DNA of 64,000 bases, from assembly GCA_965261955.1 (NCBI GenBank), contig CBDHEM010000069.1, forward strand, positions 868,001 through 932,000. The letters run 5' to 3'. The notes under the pieces were generated by a model that searched no databases, had not been told where the DNA came from, and saw only the letters and a program-made list of their open reading frames with translations. Numbering within the stretch: position 1 is the stretch's first letter; each line of letters starts with the position of its first letter. This DNA is from JABAAI01 sp965261955. Lineage in GTDB: Bacteria > Spirochaetota > Leptospiria > Leptospirales > Leptonemataceae. The translations under genes were made by a program, and so were the position numbers. Below are positions 1-8,676 of the stretch, piece after piece.

Positions 1-1
1 A

Positions 2-559
2 AGTATCAAACTAAATCTTAAGCCATTTACACTTATTGGTGCTACAACAAGATCCGGTATGCTTTCTTCGCCGTTAAAGTCTCGATTTGGAATGGAATTA
101 AAATTGAGTTTTTATGAACTAGAAGATTTACAAAAAATCATTTTGCGTTCTTCTCATTTACTTGACATCAATGTAAGTAAAAAAGCCGCTCTGGAAATTG
201 CGAAGCGTTCTCGTATGACACCTCGTATTGCGAACAGACTAGTAAAACGTCTTCGGGATTATGCGACTGTTTTTCAAAAAAAAGAATTAGATGTTTTATT
301 TGTGGAAAATTGTTTAGAAAAATTGGGAGTGGATTCCATTGGTCTTGTAGAATTAGATCGTCAAATTCTTTTCCTTCTATCAGAACGATTTGAAGGACGA
401 GCTGTTGGAATTAATACGATATCTGCCCTTGTTGATGAAGAAACAAAAACAATTGAGGAGGATTGCGAACCTTTTTTGCTAAGAATAGGATTGTTAGAAA
501 AAACTCCTCGTGGACGGATATTGACTTCTAAAGCCTATTCTCATCTAAATAGCGCTTAA
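2..559 (+). CDS. ruvB: Holliday junction branch migration helicase RuvB, C-terminal part
   Basis: This is the C-terminal 185 residues of RuvB, the hexameric AAA+ motor that, with RuvA, drives branch migration of Holliday junctions during recombination repair. The window edge cuts off the N-terminus with the Walker A and B motifs. What remains begins with the sensor-1 stretch FTLIGATTRSG, continues with LLSSPLKSRFG, where the arginine belongs to the arginine-finger region, and includes RTPR-like residues in SRMTPRIANRL. The C-terminal winged-helix domain is present (LDRQILFLLSERFEGRAVGINTI in outline). The frame is open from base 2 to the stop. A TonB-like gene follows after 60 bases on the same strand. 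The identification is firm. Confidence 0.95.
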   Translation, partial: SIKLNLKPFTLIGATTRSGMLSSPLKSRFGMELKLSFYELEDLQKIILRSSHLLDINVSKKAALEIAKRSRMTPRIANRLVKRLRDYATVFQKKELDVLFVENCLEKLGVDSIGLVELDRQILFLLSERFEGRAVGINTISALVDEETKTIEEDCEPFLLRIGLLEKTPRGRILTSKAYSHLNSA

Positions 560-618
560 AATAAAAGCTATAAGTCCAAGCCCGAGAAAGAAAATGATAC
601 TCTTCCTTTGTAAATAAA

Positions 619-1491
619 ATGCCTCTATTTGCTAAGGTGCTCACTATACCGTTTATTTGTGTTCAAACGGATGATCGCCGGCTTGTTAGAGCAGGTACAC
701 CTGTTTTATTTTTTTCCCTTTTAGTTATAGGTATGCAAATTAGTTTTCCTTTTTTTCTCACTATTACACAAATATTAGGGGAAAAAAATATCAAAGAAAA
801 ACTGGAAAATACTCAGATATATCCTGTTTTAATCAAACAAGCTAAAAACAATCCAAAAAATAAAAAAGAAATCAAAGCCCTCTCTGATAAAGATGTAAGT
901 GGGCAGGGTGGAATTACTGCCCAATATGGATTTCATACTTTTACTTCAACGGATGTTTTCTCCTCTACTCGTCAATATAGCGTTGAGAAGAAAAAAAGGA
1001 CATCGACCAGCTCAAAACATCAAGATAAAACGAAAGAAAATCTTCTTCATTCTAATTTTTCAGGAAAAGATCGAAATTTTCGTATCCCTTCTAATTATCG
1101 TTTCCGTCAAGATTTTCTTTTGCGTTTTGATGGTTCTTCTCTCCTTTCAATGGCTAGCCAAAAGTTAGCAGGTTATGAATATTTTCGGAAAATGATACAA
1201 GAAATTCGTATGAATTTTGCACCACCTGGTGTAAATTATATGTACCGTGATCAAGCTGGTTATGTGATGAACCAAGCAATTCAACCTCAAGTTGTTCAAA
1301 TAGCCTTTAGTCTAGATGAAGCTGGAAATGTCTCTGATGTACGAACGCTGGATAGTATTGGGCAAAGCCTTGTAGATGAAGCATGCCTGAATAGTTTACG
1401 GGATAAAAATTTTGGGAAACCACCTCCAGAAATTTTTAAGAAAGGGAATATATTTGGAATCAATTTTGTATTTCCTAAATTAAAACGATAG
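619..1491 (+). CDS. TonB-like C-terminal domain protein
   Basis: This 290-residue protein looks like a TonB-family energy transducer that would span the inner membrane and contact outer-membrane receptors. One hydrophobic segment lies at about residues 28-50, which would leave a short cytoplasmic N-terminus. A charged, low-complexity linker follows at about 60-160. The last ~90 residues (about 195-290) carry a pattern typical of TonB C-terminal domains: a strand-rich stretch with QIAFSLDEAGNVSDVRTL, then a helix, then a proline cluster (GKPPPE) and a final hydrophobic strand. The usual proline-rich spacer is weak. No ExbB or ExbD is visible nearby. The assignment rests on C-terminal pattern and topology, so the substrate is unknown. 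Confidence 0.6.
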   Translation: MPLFAKVLTIPFICVQTDDRRLVRAGTPVLFFSLLVIGMQISFPFFLTITQILGEKNIKEKLENTQIYPVLIKQAKNNPKNKKEIKALSDKDVSGQGGITAQYGFHTFTSTDVFSSTRQYSVEKKKRTSTSSKHQDKTKENLLHSNFSGKDRNFRIPSNYRFRQDFLLRFDGSSLLSMASQKLAGYEYFRKMIQEIRMNFAPPGVNYMYRDQAGYVMNQAIQPQVVQIAFSLDEAGNVSDVRTLDSIGQSLVDEACLNSLRDKNFGKPPPEIFKKGNIFGINFVFPKLKR

Positions 1492-1500
1492 AAGGTGCTT

Positions 1501-2328
1501 ATGAAAATAAAAGATATAATAAAGTCTCTAGAGAATATTGTTCCTCTTTCATTGGCAGAAAAGTATGACAATGTAGGACTTATCGTTGGGGATGCCGGAA
1601 AAGAAGTGTCAGCTATATTAAGCACTCTAGACATTACAATTTCTGTTATAAAAGAAGCTTTGGCACAAAATGTAAATTTTATTATTTCTCACCATCCTAT
1701 TTGGTTTCGACCCAGAAAAAATCTTATAGGTGATGATTTTCCCAGTGAAGTTATACTTTTTGCTATAGAAAATCATATTTCTCTATATGCATGCCATACT
1801 AATCTAGACAATGTGGAATTTGGAATTAATCGGGGTATTGTCGATGCTATAGGGTTAAAAAACACAAAAATTCTTTTACCCAAGAGAGAAACTAACTATT
1901 CTGACACAAAAGCAACCCAAGATCAGTTACTTTTATGTTCATCCGGCTCTGGAATGATTGGAAGCCTTATACCAGCTTTGCCTGTGAAAGACTTTTTGAT
2001 TATGGTCAAAGAGAAATTTCAATGTACTTGTATTCGCTATACAGAAACTAATCTGATGAAAATAGAAAAAGTTGCTGTCTGTGGTGGGGCGGGGAGCTTT
2101 TTATTGGAAGAAACAATCAAGCAAAAAGCAGATGCATTTTTAAGTTCTGATTTTACTTATCATCGTTTTTTCGATACACGTGGGAAAATTTTATGCCTTG
2201 ATATAGGTCATTATGAATCTGAACAGTTTGCTTCACATATTATTAAAAGAGAGTTAGAGAAATTAGCACCTCAAATAAGAACGTATATTTCGAAAATAAA
2301 TACCAATCCAATAAAATATTTTATTTAA
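1501..2328 (+). CDS. Nif3-like dinuclear metal centre protein
   Basis: This is a Nif3/YbgI-family protein (DUF34) of 275 residues. The family forms ring-shaped oligomers with a two-metal site; it is often annotated as GTP cyclohydrolase 1 type 2 homologue, but the reaction is not settled. Expected motifs are visible: YDNVGLIVGD near the N-terminus, the metal-binding ISHHPIWF and ACHTNLDN stretches, and C-terminal DAFLSSDFTYHRF and DIGHYESEQ. The start at 1501 was chosen over an upstream GTG at 1495 because an AAGG ribosome site sits 5 bases before the ATG and the protein then begins like its relatives. It starts 10 bases after the TonB-like gene and is probably co-transcribed with it. Confidence 0.88.
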   Translation: MKIKDIIKSLENIVPLSLAEKYDNVGLIVGDAGKEVSAILSTLDITISVIKEALAQNVNFIISHHPIWFRPRKNLIGDDFPSEVILFAIENHISLYACHTNLDNVEFGINRGIVDAIGLKNTKILLPKRETNYSDTKATQDQLLLCSSGSGMIGSLIPALPVKDFLIMVKEKFQCTCIRYTETNLMKIEKVAVCGGAGSFLLEETIKQKADAFLSSDFTYHRFFDTRGKILCLDIGHYESEQFASHIIKRELEKLAPQIRTYISKINTNPIKYFI

Positions 2329-2356
2329 AACTTAATTCATTTCCTTAGAATTCATT

Positions 2357-3193
2357 ATGATTACTTACATTGATGCTATTTTTTTAGGAATTATACAAGG
2401 ACTTTCAGAATTTCTACCTATATCTAGTACAGCACATCTGCGTTTGTTCCGGGCATTTACTTTTTCTGACGATATAGGAGCTGCTTATTCAGCAGTAATT
2501 CAGTTGGGTACTTGGGTTGCTCTTTTAATTTATTTTCGAAAAGATATCAAATCTATTATTCTTGATATCTTTTTTGCGTTTTTTCGTCCCCACCACAAAG
2601 GGTACTATTGCAATCAGACTTTACGAGGAAAGAAAACAGCTACCTATGTTATTATAGCTACTCTGCCTATCAGCATTTTTGGTTTACTTCTTTCACCATG
2701 GATACATGGCCCTTTGCGTTCTTTAGAAATTGTTGCCACAAGCTTAATTGTTATTGGTATTTGGATTTTGATAGCAGATCTCAAAAATTCTCAAAGCAAA
2801 AATTTATCTCAAATTACTTGGAAAAGTGCCTTATATATTGGTCTGGCACAAGCATTGGCCTTAATTCCAGGATCTTCGCGTTCTGGAACTTGTTTAGCGA
2901 TGGCATTCGTTTTACAATTTAATCGTTCGACAGCCCTTTATTTTTCCTTTTTACTTTCTATTCCCGCAATTGGCTTAGCAGGATTTTATGAACTGCTCAC
3001 TCAATTTTCTTCATTGCAATCAAACAATGGTGGGATACTAGCTCTCCTAATATCTACTCTAGTTTCAGGGGTCTCTGGTTATTTTTGTATTTATTTCTTA
3101 TTTAAATTTATAAAGAAGCATTCTATGCTTGTTTTTTCTTTATATCGCATCACTTTAGGCGTGTTCGTTTTTATTTGGCTGTATTGGCTTTAA
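2357..3193 (+). CDS. uppP: undecaprenyl-diphosphatase UppP (BacA family)
   Basis: This integral membrane enzyme dephosphorylates undecaprenyl pyrophosphate so that the lipid carrier can be reused for peptidoglycan and other envelope polymers. At 278 residues it has the normal length. Both family signatures are present: the N-terminal GLSEFLPISSTAHL (about residues 14-27) with its conserved glutamate and serines, and the second motif PGSSRSGT (about residues 172-179). Several hydrophobic helices fill the rest. It lies 28 bases after the Nif3-like gene, so it may end that operon. Loss of UppP-type activity usually raises bacitracin sensitivity. The call is secure. Confidence 0.95.
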   Translation: MITYIDAIFLGIIQGLSEFLPISSTAHLRLFRAFTFSDDIGAAYSAVIQLGTWVALLIYFRKDIKSIILDIFFAFFRPHHKGYYCNQTLRGKKTATYVIIATLPISIFGLLLSPWIHGPLRSLEIVATSLIVIGIWILIADLKNSQSKNLSQITWKSALYIGLAQALALIPGSSRSGTCLAMAFVLQFNRSTALYFSFLLSIPAIGLAGFYELLTQFSSLQSNNGGILALLISTLVSGVSGYFCIYFLFKFIKKHSMLVFSLYRITLGVFVFIWLYWL

Positions 3194-3282
3194 ATTTCAC
3201 CTCTCGCATTTATTATTGATTTTAGACTCTCAGAAGTTTTGGCATTTTCACAACTCCAATCAACGACTTATTGATAAGTAAA

Positions 3283-4845
3283 CTATAAACGAGATGCTTT
3301 AGCTGGGATTTCATACTTTTGGGAAATACGTGCATTAATTTCATTTCTATCCGTTAGTTGCAAATAGACAAAACGATTTCCATTTAAAGTAAGCTTGGCT
3401 ATTTTTTGCCCAGACTGAATCAATGATCTCAAGTGCTTTCGCAGATCTGTTACGTCTTTCACTTTATTACCATTTAACTTTTCAACAACTTTACCAGTGA
3501 TACCCTTTAAGCCTCTAGTGGCTAGATCAGGAAAAACTCCTCCAATAAGAATAATTCGATCTTTTTCTTTTAAATTTTCATAAAAGCGACGCGTCTGGTA
3601 AAGATGACTGTGTAAGACAGACCTCTGCTTCCATTTGTTTCCGTATAGGGAACGAAGAAGGGGCAGTGAAGATTCTAGAAAGACAAGACCATTTTCAACT
3701 AAATAAGGAGGTTCTCCAATTATATAATCAGGAATACGTGACCCTATTCCATAATAAGCCTTTAGTTTCATTACGAGATGAAGCAATTTATTTTTTCGAA
3801 GAATGGTAAGATGAATATTTTCACCCGGTTTACGAATTCTCTTTTTCTTTTTCGAACTGACAACTATCAGTTGAGCGACTTGCCGTCCCCAATCAGGAAT
3901 TTTGCACAGCCCCAAAGTATCCACAGATAACCCATCTATGGAGATCAATATATCGCCTTTACGTAGTACACCCCATGATGAAGTACCGGGTAGTACACGA
4001 GTGACTAGGGCCCCTTCATATTTTTTAGGAATTTTATAATATTCTCTTTGAACGGGGTCGACCATACCACTCAAGCGAAAGCCCTGTGATACGACATGAG
4101 AATTATAAATATTTTTGCTCTTTGAAAACGAAGATAAAAATGCTTTTATAATTGGTGTAATAATAGCTTGTGATTTGCCTTTTTTACTAGAATAACTAAT
4201 AAAACCATATATGCGCCGTTTATGAATAAGAATTCCACCAATAGAAAAATTTTCACTAGAGTGAAATCGATATTGAGGTAATTCCGTATACCCTATCTCT
4301 GAAAATAAATCAATATCTTGTATGGGAAAAGTTTCCCTATAGACATGGAGCAATAAATTTACACGTATTCCCTCAACCTTCTGCCCTATTTTCAAATACG
4401 ACCCAAGGGAAAGGGCTTTTAATTTACGGAAAAAGCCCTTCTCTGAAACAGATAAAATGGCTAAATTCGATTCATAGTCTATACGTTGGACTTTGGCAAT
4501 TGCTTTCTTATGAGAATTATAACGAGAGACTTCAATTAAACCACTATCTCTAACATCATCTGCCAAGGCTAGTAACTTTTGATTAGGGAGTACAATTGCT
4601 ATAGAATGAAAACTATCTTCGTTCTTTTGCATCCAAGGTCTTATAGGATTAGGATAAACGGGTGTTGTCTCCAAAATAACTAATGACTTTTTAACCTGAA
4701 GATCACTTAAAGACTTTTTAGCCTCCAGTGAAGTAAGTAAAAAGAAAGAAGAAAGAAAACAAAATGAAACTAAAGAGAACTGTACAGAAAAAACAGAGTG
4801 AAAACATGAGTTACGAGAGAATTTGTTTCTTTGCACACTACACAT
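3283..4845 (-). CDS. HtrA-like PDZ protein lacking the catalytic triad
   Basis: This 520-residue exported protein has a hydrophobic N-terminal signal region (about residues 22-40), a degenerate trypsin-like domain (about 60-235), a PDZ domain (about 255-360, containing GALVTRVLPGTSSWGVLRKGDILISIDG) and a second PDZ-like C-terminal part. Compared with the active neighbour, the histidine site reads LADDV (Asp for His), the aspartate site reads SNLAIL (Asn127 for Asp) and the GNSGGP motif is missing (NFSIGG instead). It is therefore probably a pseudoprotease acting as chaperone, adaptor or partner. A clear AGGAG site precedes the ATG. It follows the active protease by 30 bases, so the two are likely one operon. 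Confidence 0.75.
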   Translation of the reverse strand: MCSVQRNKFSRNSCFHSVFSVQFSLVSFCFLSSFFLLTSLEAKKSLSDLQVKKSLVILETTPVYPNPIRPWMQKNEDSFHSIAIVLPNQKLLALADDVRDSGLIEVSRYNSHKKAIAKVQRIDYESNLAILSVSEKGFFRKLKALSLGSYLKIGQKVEGIRVNLLLHVYRETFPIQDIDLFSEIGYTELPQYRFHSSENFSIGGILIHKRRIYGFISYSSKKGKSQAIITPIIKAFLSSFSKSKNIYNSHVVSQGFRLSGMVDPVQREYYKIPKKYEGALVTRVLPGTSSWGVLRKGDILISIDGLSVDTLGLCKIPDWGRQVAQLIVVSSKKKKRIRKPGENIHLTILRKNKLLHLVMKLKAYYGIGSRIPDYIIGEPPYLVENGLVFLESSLPLLRSLYGNKWKQRSVLHSHLYQTRRFYENLKEKDRIILIGGVFPDLATRGLKGITGKVVEKLNGNKVKDVTDLRKHLRSLIQSGQKIAKLTLNGNRFVYLQLTDRNEINARISQKYEIPAKASRL

Positions 4846-4875
4846 TATTAGTTTCTCCTATCATCTGATGAATTT

Positions 4876-6426
4876 TTATTTTATTTTGAAATGTGAAGCT
4901 ATAAAAAAAGATTTTTCTATGCCATATTTTTTTAAAATTTTATTTTCCGTTTTTTGTAATATTTCTGATTTAATAACTAGGGATTTAGGAACATTATAAA
5001 AATCAATTATAACATAACTTTCTTTCCGTAGGGCCTCATGAAGTAATTTTTGAAAATGCTTAAATCCTTTTATCTTCGTTCCATTGATCTTGTGTACAAG
5101 GCGATGCAAGAAATCCTCTGCATAAGAATTTGTTGCATCTGCTAAACGACGAGTTAAAACTACATCTTCCGAAACTTCTTTATAAATTTTTGCTGAAAAA
5201 AAAGAATAATAACGAAACTGAATTTCAGAGTGTGCTAAACTTGTCCAATAACTTGAGTAGTATTTTATCAAGTTTGCATCTAGAGGTTGAAAAAGTAAAC
5301 CTCCGGCTATCAAATAAGATGGCGGCATCTCATAATTTTTTCTCCGTGAATGAAAAAACTCTGTTGTTTTAGATAAAAACTCTAATTGTACATGTTTACC
5401 CGAACGTAGCAATTCTACAGAAACAAGATCATCCACATGTAAATTATCCACAAGCTGGCTATAATTTTGTAAACCTTCTTCTAACTCAACTTCACCACGA
5501 TCTGTAATCTCTTTACCATTTATTTTTAGCAAAATATCTCCTACTTGAATATGACCATCCCCCGATGAATTTGGAATAATGTCGTAAACAAGAATACCCT
5601 TATCTTGCAAAGATAGCTTCCCATACAAACCCAATGCTTTCTTTGTCCCTAGATGAACTGTATGGTCACTAATAATACCAAATTCAGTATAACCGTCATA
5701 GCGCTTATCCTTTATATCTGCAAGAAATCGTTGGATAACTTGGGGTGGGATTAGATATCCTAAATTTTCTCCATCAGGACGTACTTGAAAGGCAACACCT
5801 ATAACTTTTCCATTTTGAAGTGCTGGCCCGCCTGAATTGCCTGGATTTATGGCTGCATCAACTTGGATAATTAAGTGATAGTCGATTCCGCTATGACTAT
5901 ATAAGTCCATATCGATACGGCTAATGATCCCACGTGTAATAGAAATTCTAGCTCCACCAATAGGGAAACCAATCACTTCAACTGAACTATTCAATTGAGG
6001 GAGACGACCTATTTCCAATGGAGTCACATCTTTATAAAATTTTGGGTTCTTCACTTTTAAAATGGCTAAATCACAATCATGGGCAATATACAAAAGTTCA
6101 GCTTCATAATCAGTGGCTTGATCTATGCGTCTCACACGAATCGTATTCACATTACTTACAACATGCGCATTTGTCAGTATGCGGTTCCCTTCAATTCCTA
6201 GCCCTTCAATGAGAAAACCCGTACCAGATGAACGCCTGATATACGGTGACTCCCAAGGATGCTCATAGGAGTAGTGGAAATATGTTGTATTGATGCGTAC
6301 AACGGCTTTTCGAGCCATTGTAAAGTTATTTCCTGCCTGCTGCGCCTGTAAAAAAGAAGTGTTACAAAATATAAAAAAGAAAGTTATACTAACTAAAAAA
6401 TAATCTGTTTTTTTTATGAAAAACAC
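4876..6426 (-). CDS. exported HtrA/DegP-like serine protease with PDZ domains
   Basis: This is a trypsin-fold protease of the S1C (HtrA/DegP) type, 516 residues, with an N-terminal signal sequence (about residues 8-29). The triad is complete: His88 in TNAHVV, Asp119 in DCDLAILKV and Ser198 in NPGNSGGP. A PDZ domain follows (about 255-350, with GILVYDIIPNSSGDGHIQVGDILLKING), and the last ~100 residues resemble a second PDZ (VHKINGTKIKGF). It would degrade or refold damaged envelope proteins in the periplasm. The gene immediately upstream of the pseudoprotease shares the same layout, which suggests duplication and division of labour. Substrates cannot be inferred. Confidence 0.88.
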   Translation of the reverse strand: MFFIKKTDYFLVSITFFFIFCNTSFLQAQQAGNNFTMARKAVVRINTTYFHYSYEHPWESPYIRRSSGTGFLIEGLGIEGNRILTNAHVVSNVNTIRVRRIDQATDYEAELLYIAHDCDLAILKVKNPKFYKDVTPLEIGRLPQLNSSVEVIGFPIGGARISITRGIISRIDMDLYSHSGIDYHLIIQVDAAINPGNSGGPALQNGKVIGVAFQVRPDGENLGYLIPPQVIQRFLADIKDKRYDGYTEFGIISDHTVHLGTKKALGLYGKLSLQDKGILVYDIIPNSSGDGHIQVGDILLKINGKEITDRGEVELEEGLQNYSQLVDNLHVDDLVSVELLRSGKHVQLEFLSKTTEFFHSRRKNYEMPPSYLIAGGLLFQPLDANLIKYYSSYWTSLAHSEIQFRYYSFFSAKIYKEVSEDVVLTRRLADATNSYAEDFLHRLVHKINGTKIKGFKHFQKLLHEALRKESYVIIDFYNVPKSLVIKSEILQKTENKILKKYGIEKSFFIASHFKIK

Positions 6427-6489
6427 AGGGCAAATTCAAGCTGTAGGAATCTGAGTCAATGCCAAAACTATGAAAAGACTACTTCGTAT

Positions 6490-6924
6490 TCAAACTTGCT
6501 CTTTTCCAATTGTAACTTCTAACCATGACATAACTTTCGAAGGACAATCAATCCGAAAATAATGAAAGAATAGCTCTACACCCCTTAGGGTTTCATAGGA
6601 TAAGAGAAGCGATAAGAAAATATATAACAAAGCCCAAATCACTTGGAGCCCAAAAGCAAAATAGTAAAAGTTGGAGATTTGATCGCCTATTGAAAGATAA
6701 GACGCCAACAAATAAAGCATATGAGTGATGAAAGTTTGTATTAAAAATACCACAAAATAAAAGAAAGCTAAATGGGAAACTTTTTTTAGTTTATCATCTT
6801 TTTCTAGATAAAGTGCAAACCACCACTGAACAAAAAGAGGTTGTGCATAAAAAGCCCCGCGCAAATGAGAAGGTATAATGCTCCAGATCTCTTGAACACG
6901 AGATAACAAAAACATAGAAATCAA
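6490..6924 (-). CDS. small integral membrane protein, function unknown
   Basis: This 144-residue protein has at least two long hydrophobic segments (about residues 54-75 and 88-112), so it should sit in the inner membrane. It begins at a TTG preceded by AAGAGAAAG; an in-frame ATG three codons later is equally possible. It starts only 9 bases after the preceding DUF4870-like gene and has a similar length, with the comparable phrase PLFVQWWFALYLEKDDKLKKVSHLAFFYF. That could mean a diverged paralogue. No catalytic motif is visible. I do not recognise a named family. Confidence 0.6.
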   Translation of the reverse strand: MISMFLLSRVQEIWSIIPSHLRGAFYAQPLFVQWWFALYLEKDDKLKKVSHLAFFYFVVFLIQTFITHMLYLLASYLSIGDQISNFYYFAFGLQVIWALLYIFLSLLLSYETLRGVELFFHYFRIDCPSKVMSWLEVTIGKEQV

Positions 6925-6933
6925 ATCTTTCTC

Positions 6934-7365
6934 TTACAATTTTTTTTTGAAACTTTTCAAAAAAGAAAAAGTTTTACTGACTATCGTTTTTAGATAAGGA
7001 ATTTCCCAAACACTACCTGCAAAAGCCTTGTAGCCTGAAACTCCAGAAAAACCTATATAGGCGAAAAAAGAAACAAGCCAAAAAGTCCTAGAAAGGGGAT
7101 GCAACATATTTCCAGGGCCAAAAAAAACACTAGTCAGCGGAAAATTTTCTATAATCCAGAGGGAAAAATAAATGACTACAATCACAAGATTTAGATGCAT
7201 CGCCTGTAGACTATGAAATTGAGCAAGCTGATCTCCTTTTTTAAAGAAAAAAGGATACACCCAACCACCAAGGGGCACATAACTAGAAGCCGCTAGAATG
7301 TGACCATCCTCACTATAAAGTTGCTCCATAATTTTCGCTTGTATGTCTCTAATTTTATCTGCCAT
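6934..7365 (-). CDS. DUF4870-like (Tic20-type) membrane protein
   Basis: This 143-residue protein has three hydrophobic segments. Its N-terminal third reads like the DUF4870 pattern: a small-residue helix SSYVPLGGWVYPFFFKKGDQLAQFHSLQA, in which a short charged turn is followed by a phenylalanine-histidine pair and a second helix. DUF4870 proteins are small membrane proteins of unknown role. The gene starts about 120 bases from the tRNA-Thr gene on the opposite strand and is followed after 9 bases by another small membrane protein, so the two are probably co-expressed. The family label is from pattern alone. Confidence 0.6.
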   Translation of the reverse strand: MADKIRDIQAKIMEQLYSEDGHILAASSYVPLGGWVYPFFFKKGDQLAQFHSLQAMHLNLVIVVIYFSLWIIENFPLTSVFFGPGNMLHPLSRTFWLVSFFAYIGFSGVSGYKAFAGSVWEIPYLKTIVSKTFSFLKSFKKKL

Positions 7366-7485
7366 ATGAACTCAGCACGGTCCATACTTTTTAAAAGTGT
7401 CTTATAATGCAAGCGCCAATCATAAGTACATTATACTTTTTGCTTGCTTAGATTCATGCGAAATCAAGACTGCTATATGATTGAT

Positions 7486-7558
7486 GCCCTCTTAGCTCAG
7501 TTGGTAGAGCGCATCCATGGTAAGGATGAGGTCACCAGTTCAAGCCTGGTAGAGGGCT
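7486..7558 (+). tRNA. tRNA-Thr (anticodon GGT)
   Basis: A complete 73-nt cloverleaf is visible. The acceptor arms GCCCTCT and AGAGGGC pair, the D stem is GCTC/GAGC, the anticodon stem CATCC/GGATG encloses the loop ATGGTAA with anticodon GGT, and the T stem ACCAG/CTGGT encloses TTCAAGC. The discriminator base is T. The 3' CCA is not encoded, so it must be added after transcription. tRNA-Trp follows after 20 bases and the pair is probably one transcript. Confidence 0.97.
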
Positions 7559-7578
7559 TAAAAATATTTAAATTGAAA

Positions 7579-7650
7579 AGGCTGGTAGTTCAATGGTTAG
7601 AATTGGGGTCTCCAAAACCTTCGATGGGAGTTCGATTCTCCCCCGGCCTG
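7579..7650 (+). tRNA. tRNA-Trp (anticodon CCA)
   Basis: A complete 72-nt cloverleaf is visible. The acceptor AGGCTGG pairs with CCGGCCT (one T-G pair), the D arm is GTTC...GAAT, the anticodon stem GGGGT/ACCTT encloses CTCCAAA with anticodon CCA, and the T stem GGGAG/CTCCC encloses TTCGATT. The discriminator is G. No CCA end is encoded. In many bacteria tRNA-Trp precedes secE and nusG; here a MoaD-like gene follows after 41 bases instead. Confidence 0.97.
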
Positions 7651-7691
7651 TATTTCTTTACGAGAGAAGATTTATTAGGAGATTCATTTTT

Positions 7692-7949
7692 ATGAAAGTG
7701 ACTATTATTTGTTTTGCTCAACTTAAAGAGTTTTTCCCTCCTGAAATGCAATTAGAAATATCTCATGGAACAACGGTACGTACAATTTGTGAAAAACTCA
7801 TCGAAGGGATCAAAAAAAACACCCAGACGGAAATTTCAAAGATCATTTCCCATTGTAGATTTGCCATAAATGATAGTATTGTCTCCAAAGATTTTATATT
7901 ATCGAATAATAGCAAGCTGTGCCTACTCCCACCTTCGAGTGGGGGGTAA
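7692..7949 (+). CDS. MoaD/ThiS-family ubiquitin-like sulfur carrier
   Basis: This 85-residue protein fits the small beta-grasp sulfur carriers that receive a thiocarboxylate on a C-terminal glycine. It starts with the strand MKVTIICFAQLKEFF, has the internal pattern HCRFAINDSIVSKDF and ends exactly in PPSSGG, the di-glycine tail that is adenylated and thiolated. The sequence up to PPSSGG is closer to MoaD (molybdopterin synthase small subunit) than to ThiS. The start at 7692 gives the family length and has TAGGAG upstream; a longer reading frame runs back into tRNA-Trp and is rejected. larB starts 22 bases later, so it may serve that pathway or cofactor synthesis elsewhere. Confidence 0.75.
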   Translation: MKVTIICFAQLKEFFPPEMQLEISHGTTVRTICEKLIEGIKKNTQTEISKIISHCRFAINDSIVSKDFILSNNSKLCLLPPSSGG

Positions 7950-7971
7950 TTCTGTTTCGTACTAGACTAAA

Positions 7972-8676
7972 ATGAAAGAGGATAACACAGATTCTTATGA
8001 AGAGCTAGGTTATGCTAAATTAGATGTAGGACGTAAAAAGCGAAGGGGAATTCCAGAAATCATTTTTTGCGAAGGAAAGACCTCTCAACAAATTATAGAG
8101 ATATTAAAAACTCTTTATAGACACCCTACTCAAAATGGATTTGCTTTAGCAACTCGCGCAAATGCCGAACAAGCCAAGGCTGTACAAAAACATCTGCCTC
8201 AAGCTCAATATTTTTCTCAAGCACGTATTCTTTTTATAGGGGATACTTCCCTACAAAAAAAAATTGGAAACATCACAATATTAAGTGCGGGCACAACTGA
8301 TATACCCGTCGCAGAAGAAGCAGCTGTCACCGCCGAACTCTTGGGTAATTCGACTACTCGTATTTATGATGTAGGCGTAGCTGGCCTCCATCGATTGATG
8401 AGTAAACTTCCTGAAGTTCACAAAGCTAATATTATTATTGTAGTTGCGGGTATGGATGGTGCCTTGCCTTCTGTTGTCTCTGGCCTCGTTTCTGTTCCTG
8501 TCATTGCCATCCCTACTAGTGTCGGATATGGTGCAAGTTTTGGCGGATTGGCCGCCCTCCTTTCCATGCTTTCTTCATGCTCTCCCGGTATTAGTGTAGT
8601 TAATATTGATAATGGATTCGGAGCTGCTTATCAAGCAAGCTTAATCAACCAAAACTGTGCTATTCAAGCGAAATGA
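7972..8676 (+). CDS. larB: LarB, nickel-pincer cofactor biosynthesis carboxylase
   Basis: LarB carboxylates and hydrolyses nicotinic acid adenine dinucleotide, the first step in making the nickel-pincer nucleotide of lactate racemase and related enzymes. The 234-residue protein has an N-terminal LGYAKLDVGRKKRRGIPEIIFC stretch and a PurE-like C-terminal half with ILSAGTTDIPVAEEAA, the conserved DVGVAGLHR, VVAGMDGALPSVV and the loop IPTSVGYGASFGG. These are diagnostic for LarB rather than PurE. It overlaps larC by 4 bases, so the two are translationally coupled. No larE or larA is seen in the window. Confidence 0.93.
   Translation: MKEDNTDSYEELGYAKLDVGRKKRRGIPEIIFCEGKTSQQIIEILKTLYRHPTQNGFALATRANAEQAKAVQKHLPQAQYFSQARILFIGDTSLQKKIGNITILSAGTTDIPVAEEAAVTAELLGNSTTRIYDVGVAGLHRLMSKLPEVHKANIIIVVAGMDGALPSVVSGLVSVPVIAIPTSVGYGASFGGLAALLSMLSSCSPGISVVNIDNGFGAAYQASLINQNCAIQAK

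Noticed and set aside
619..1168. Second frame inside the TonB-like gene
   Set aside because: The 89-codon frame at 899 overlaps the better-supported frame and has no motif.
7444..7695. Open frame across both tRNA genes
   Set aside because: It covers the tRNA-Thr and tRNA-Trp cloverleafs completely and has no ribosome site or family match.
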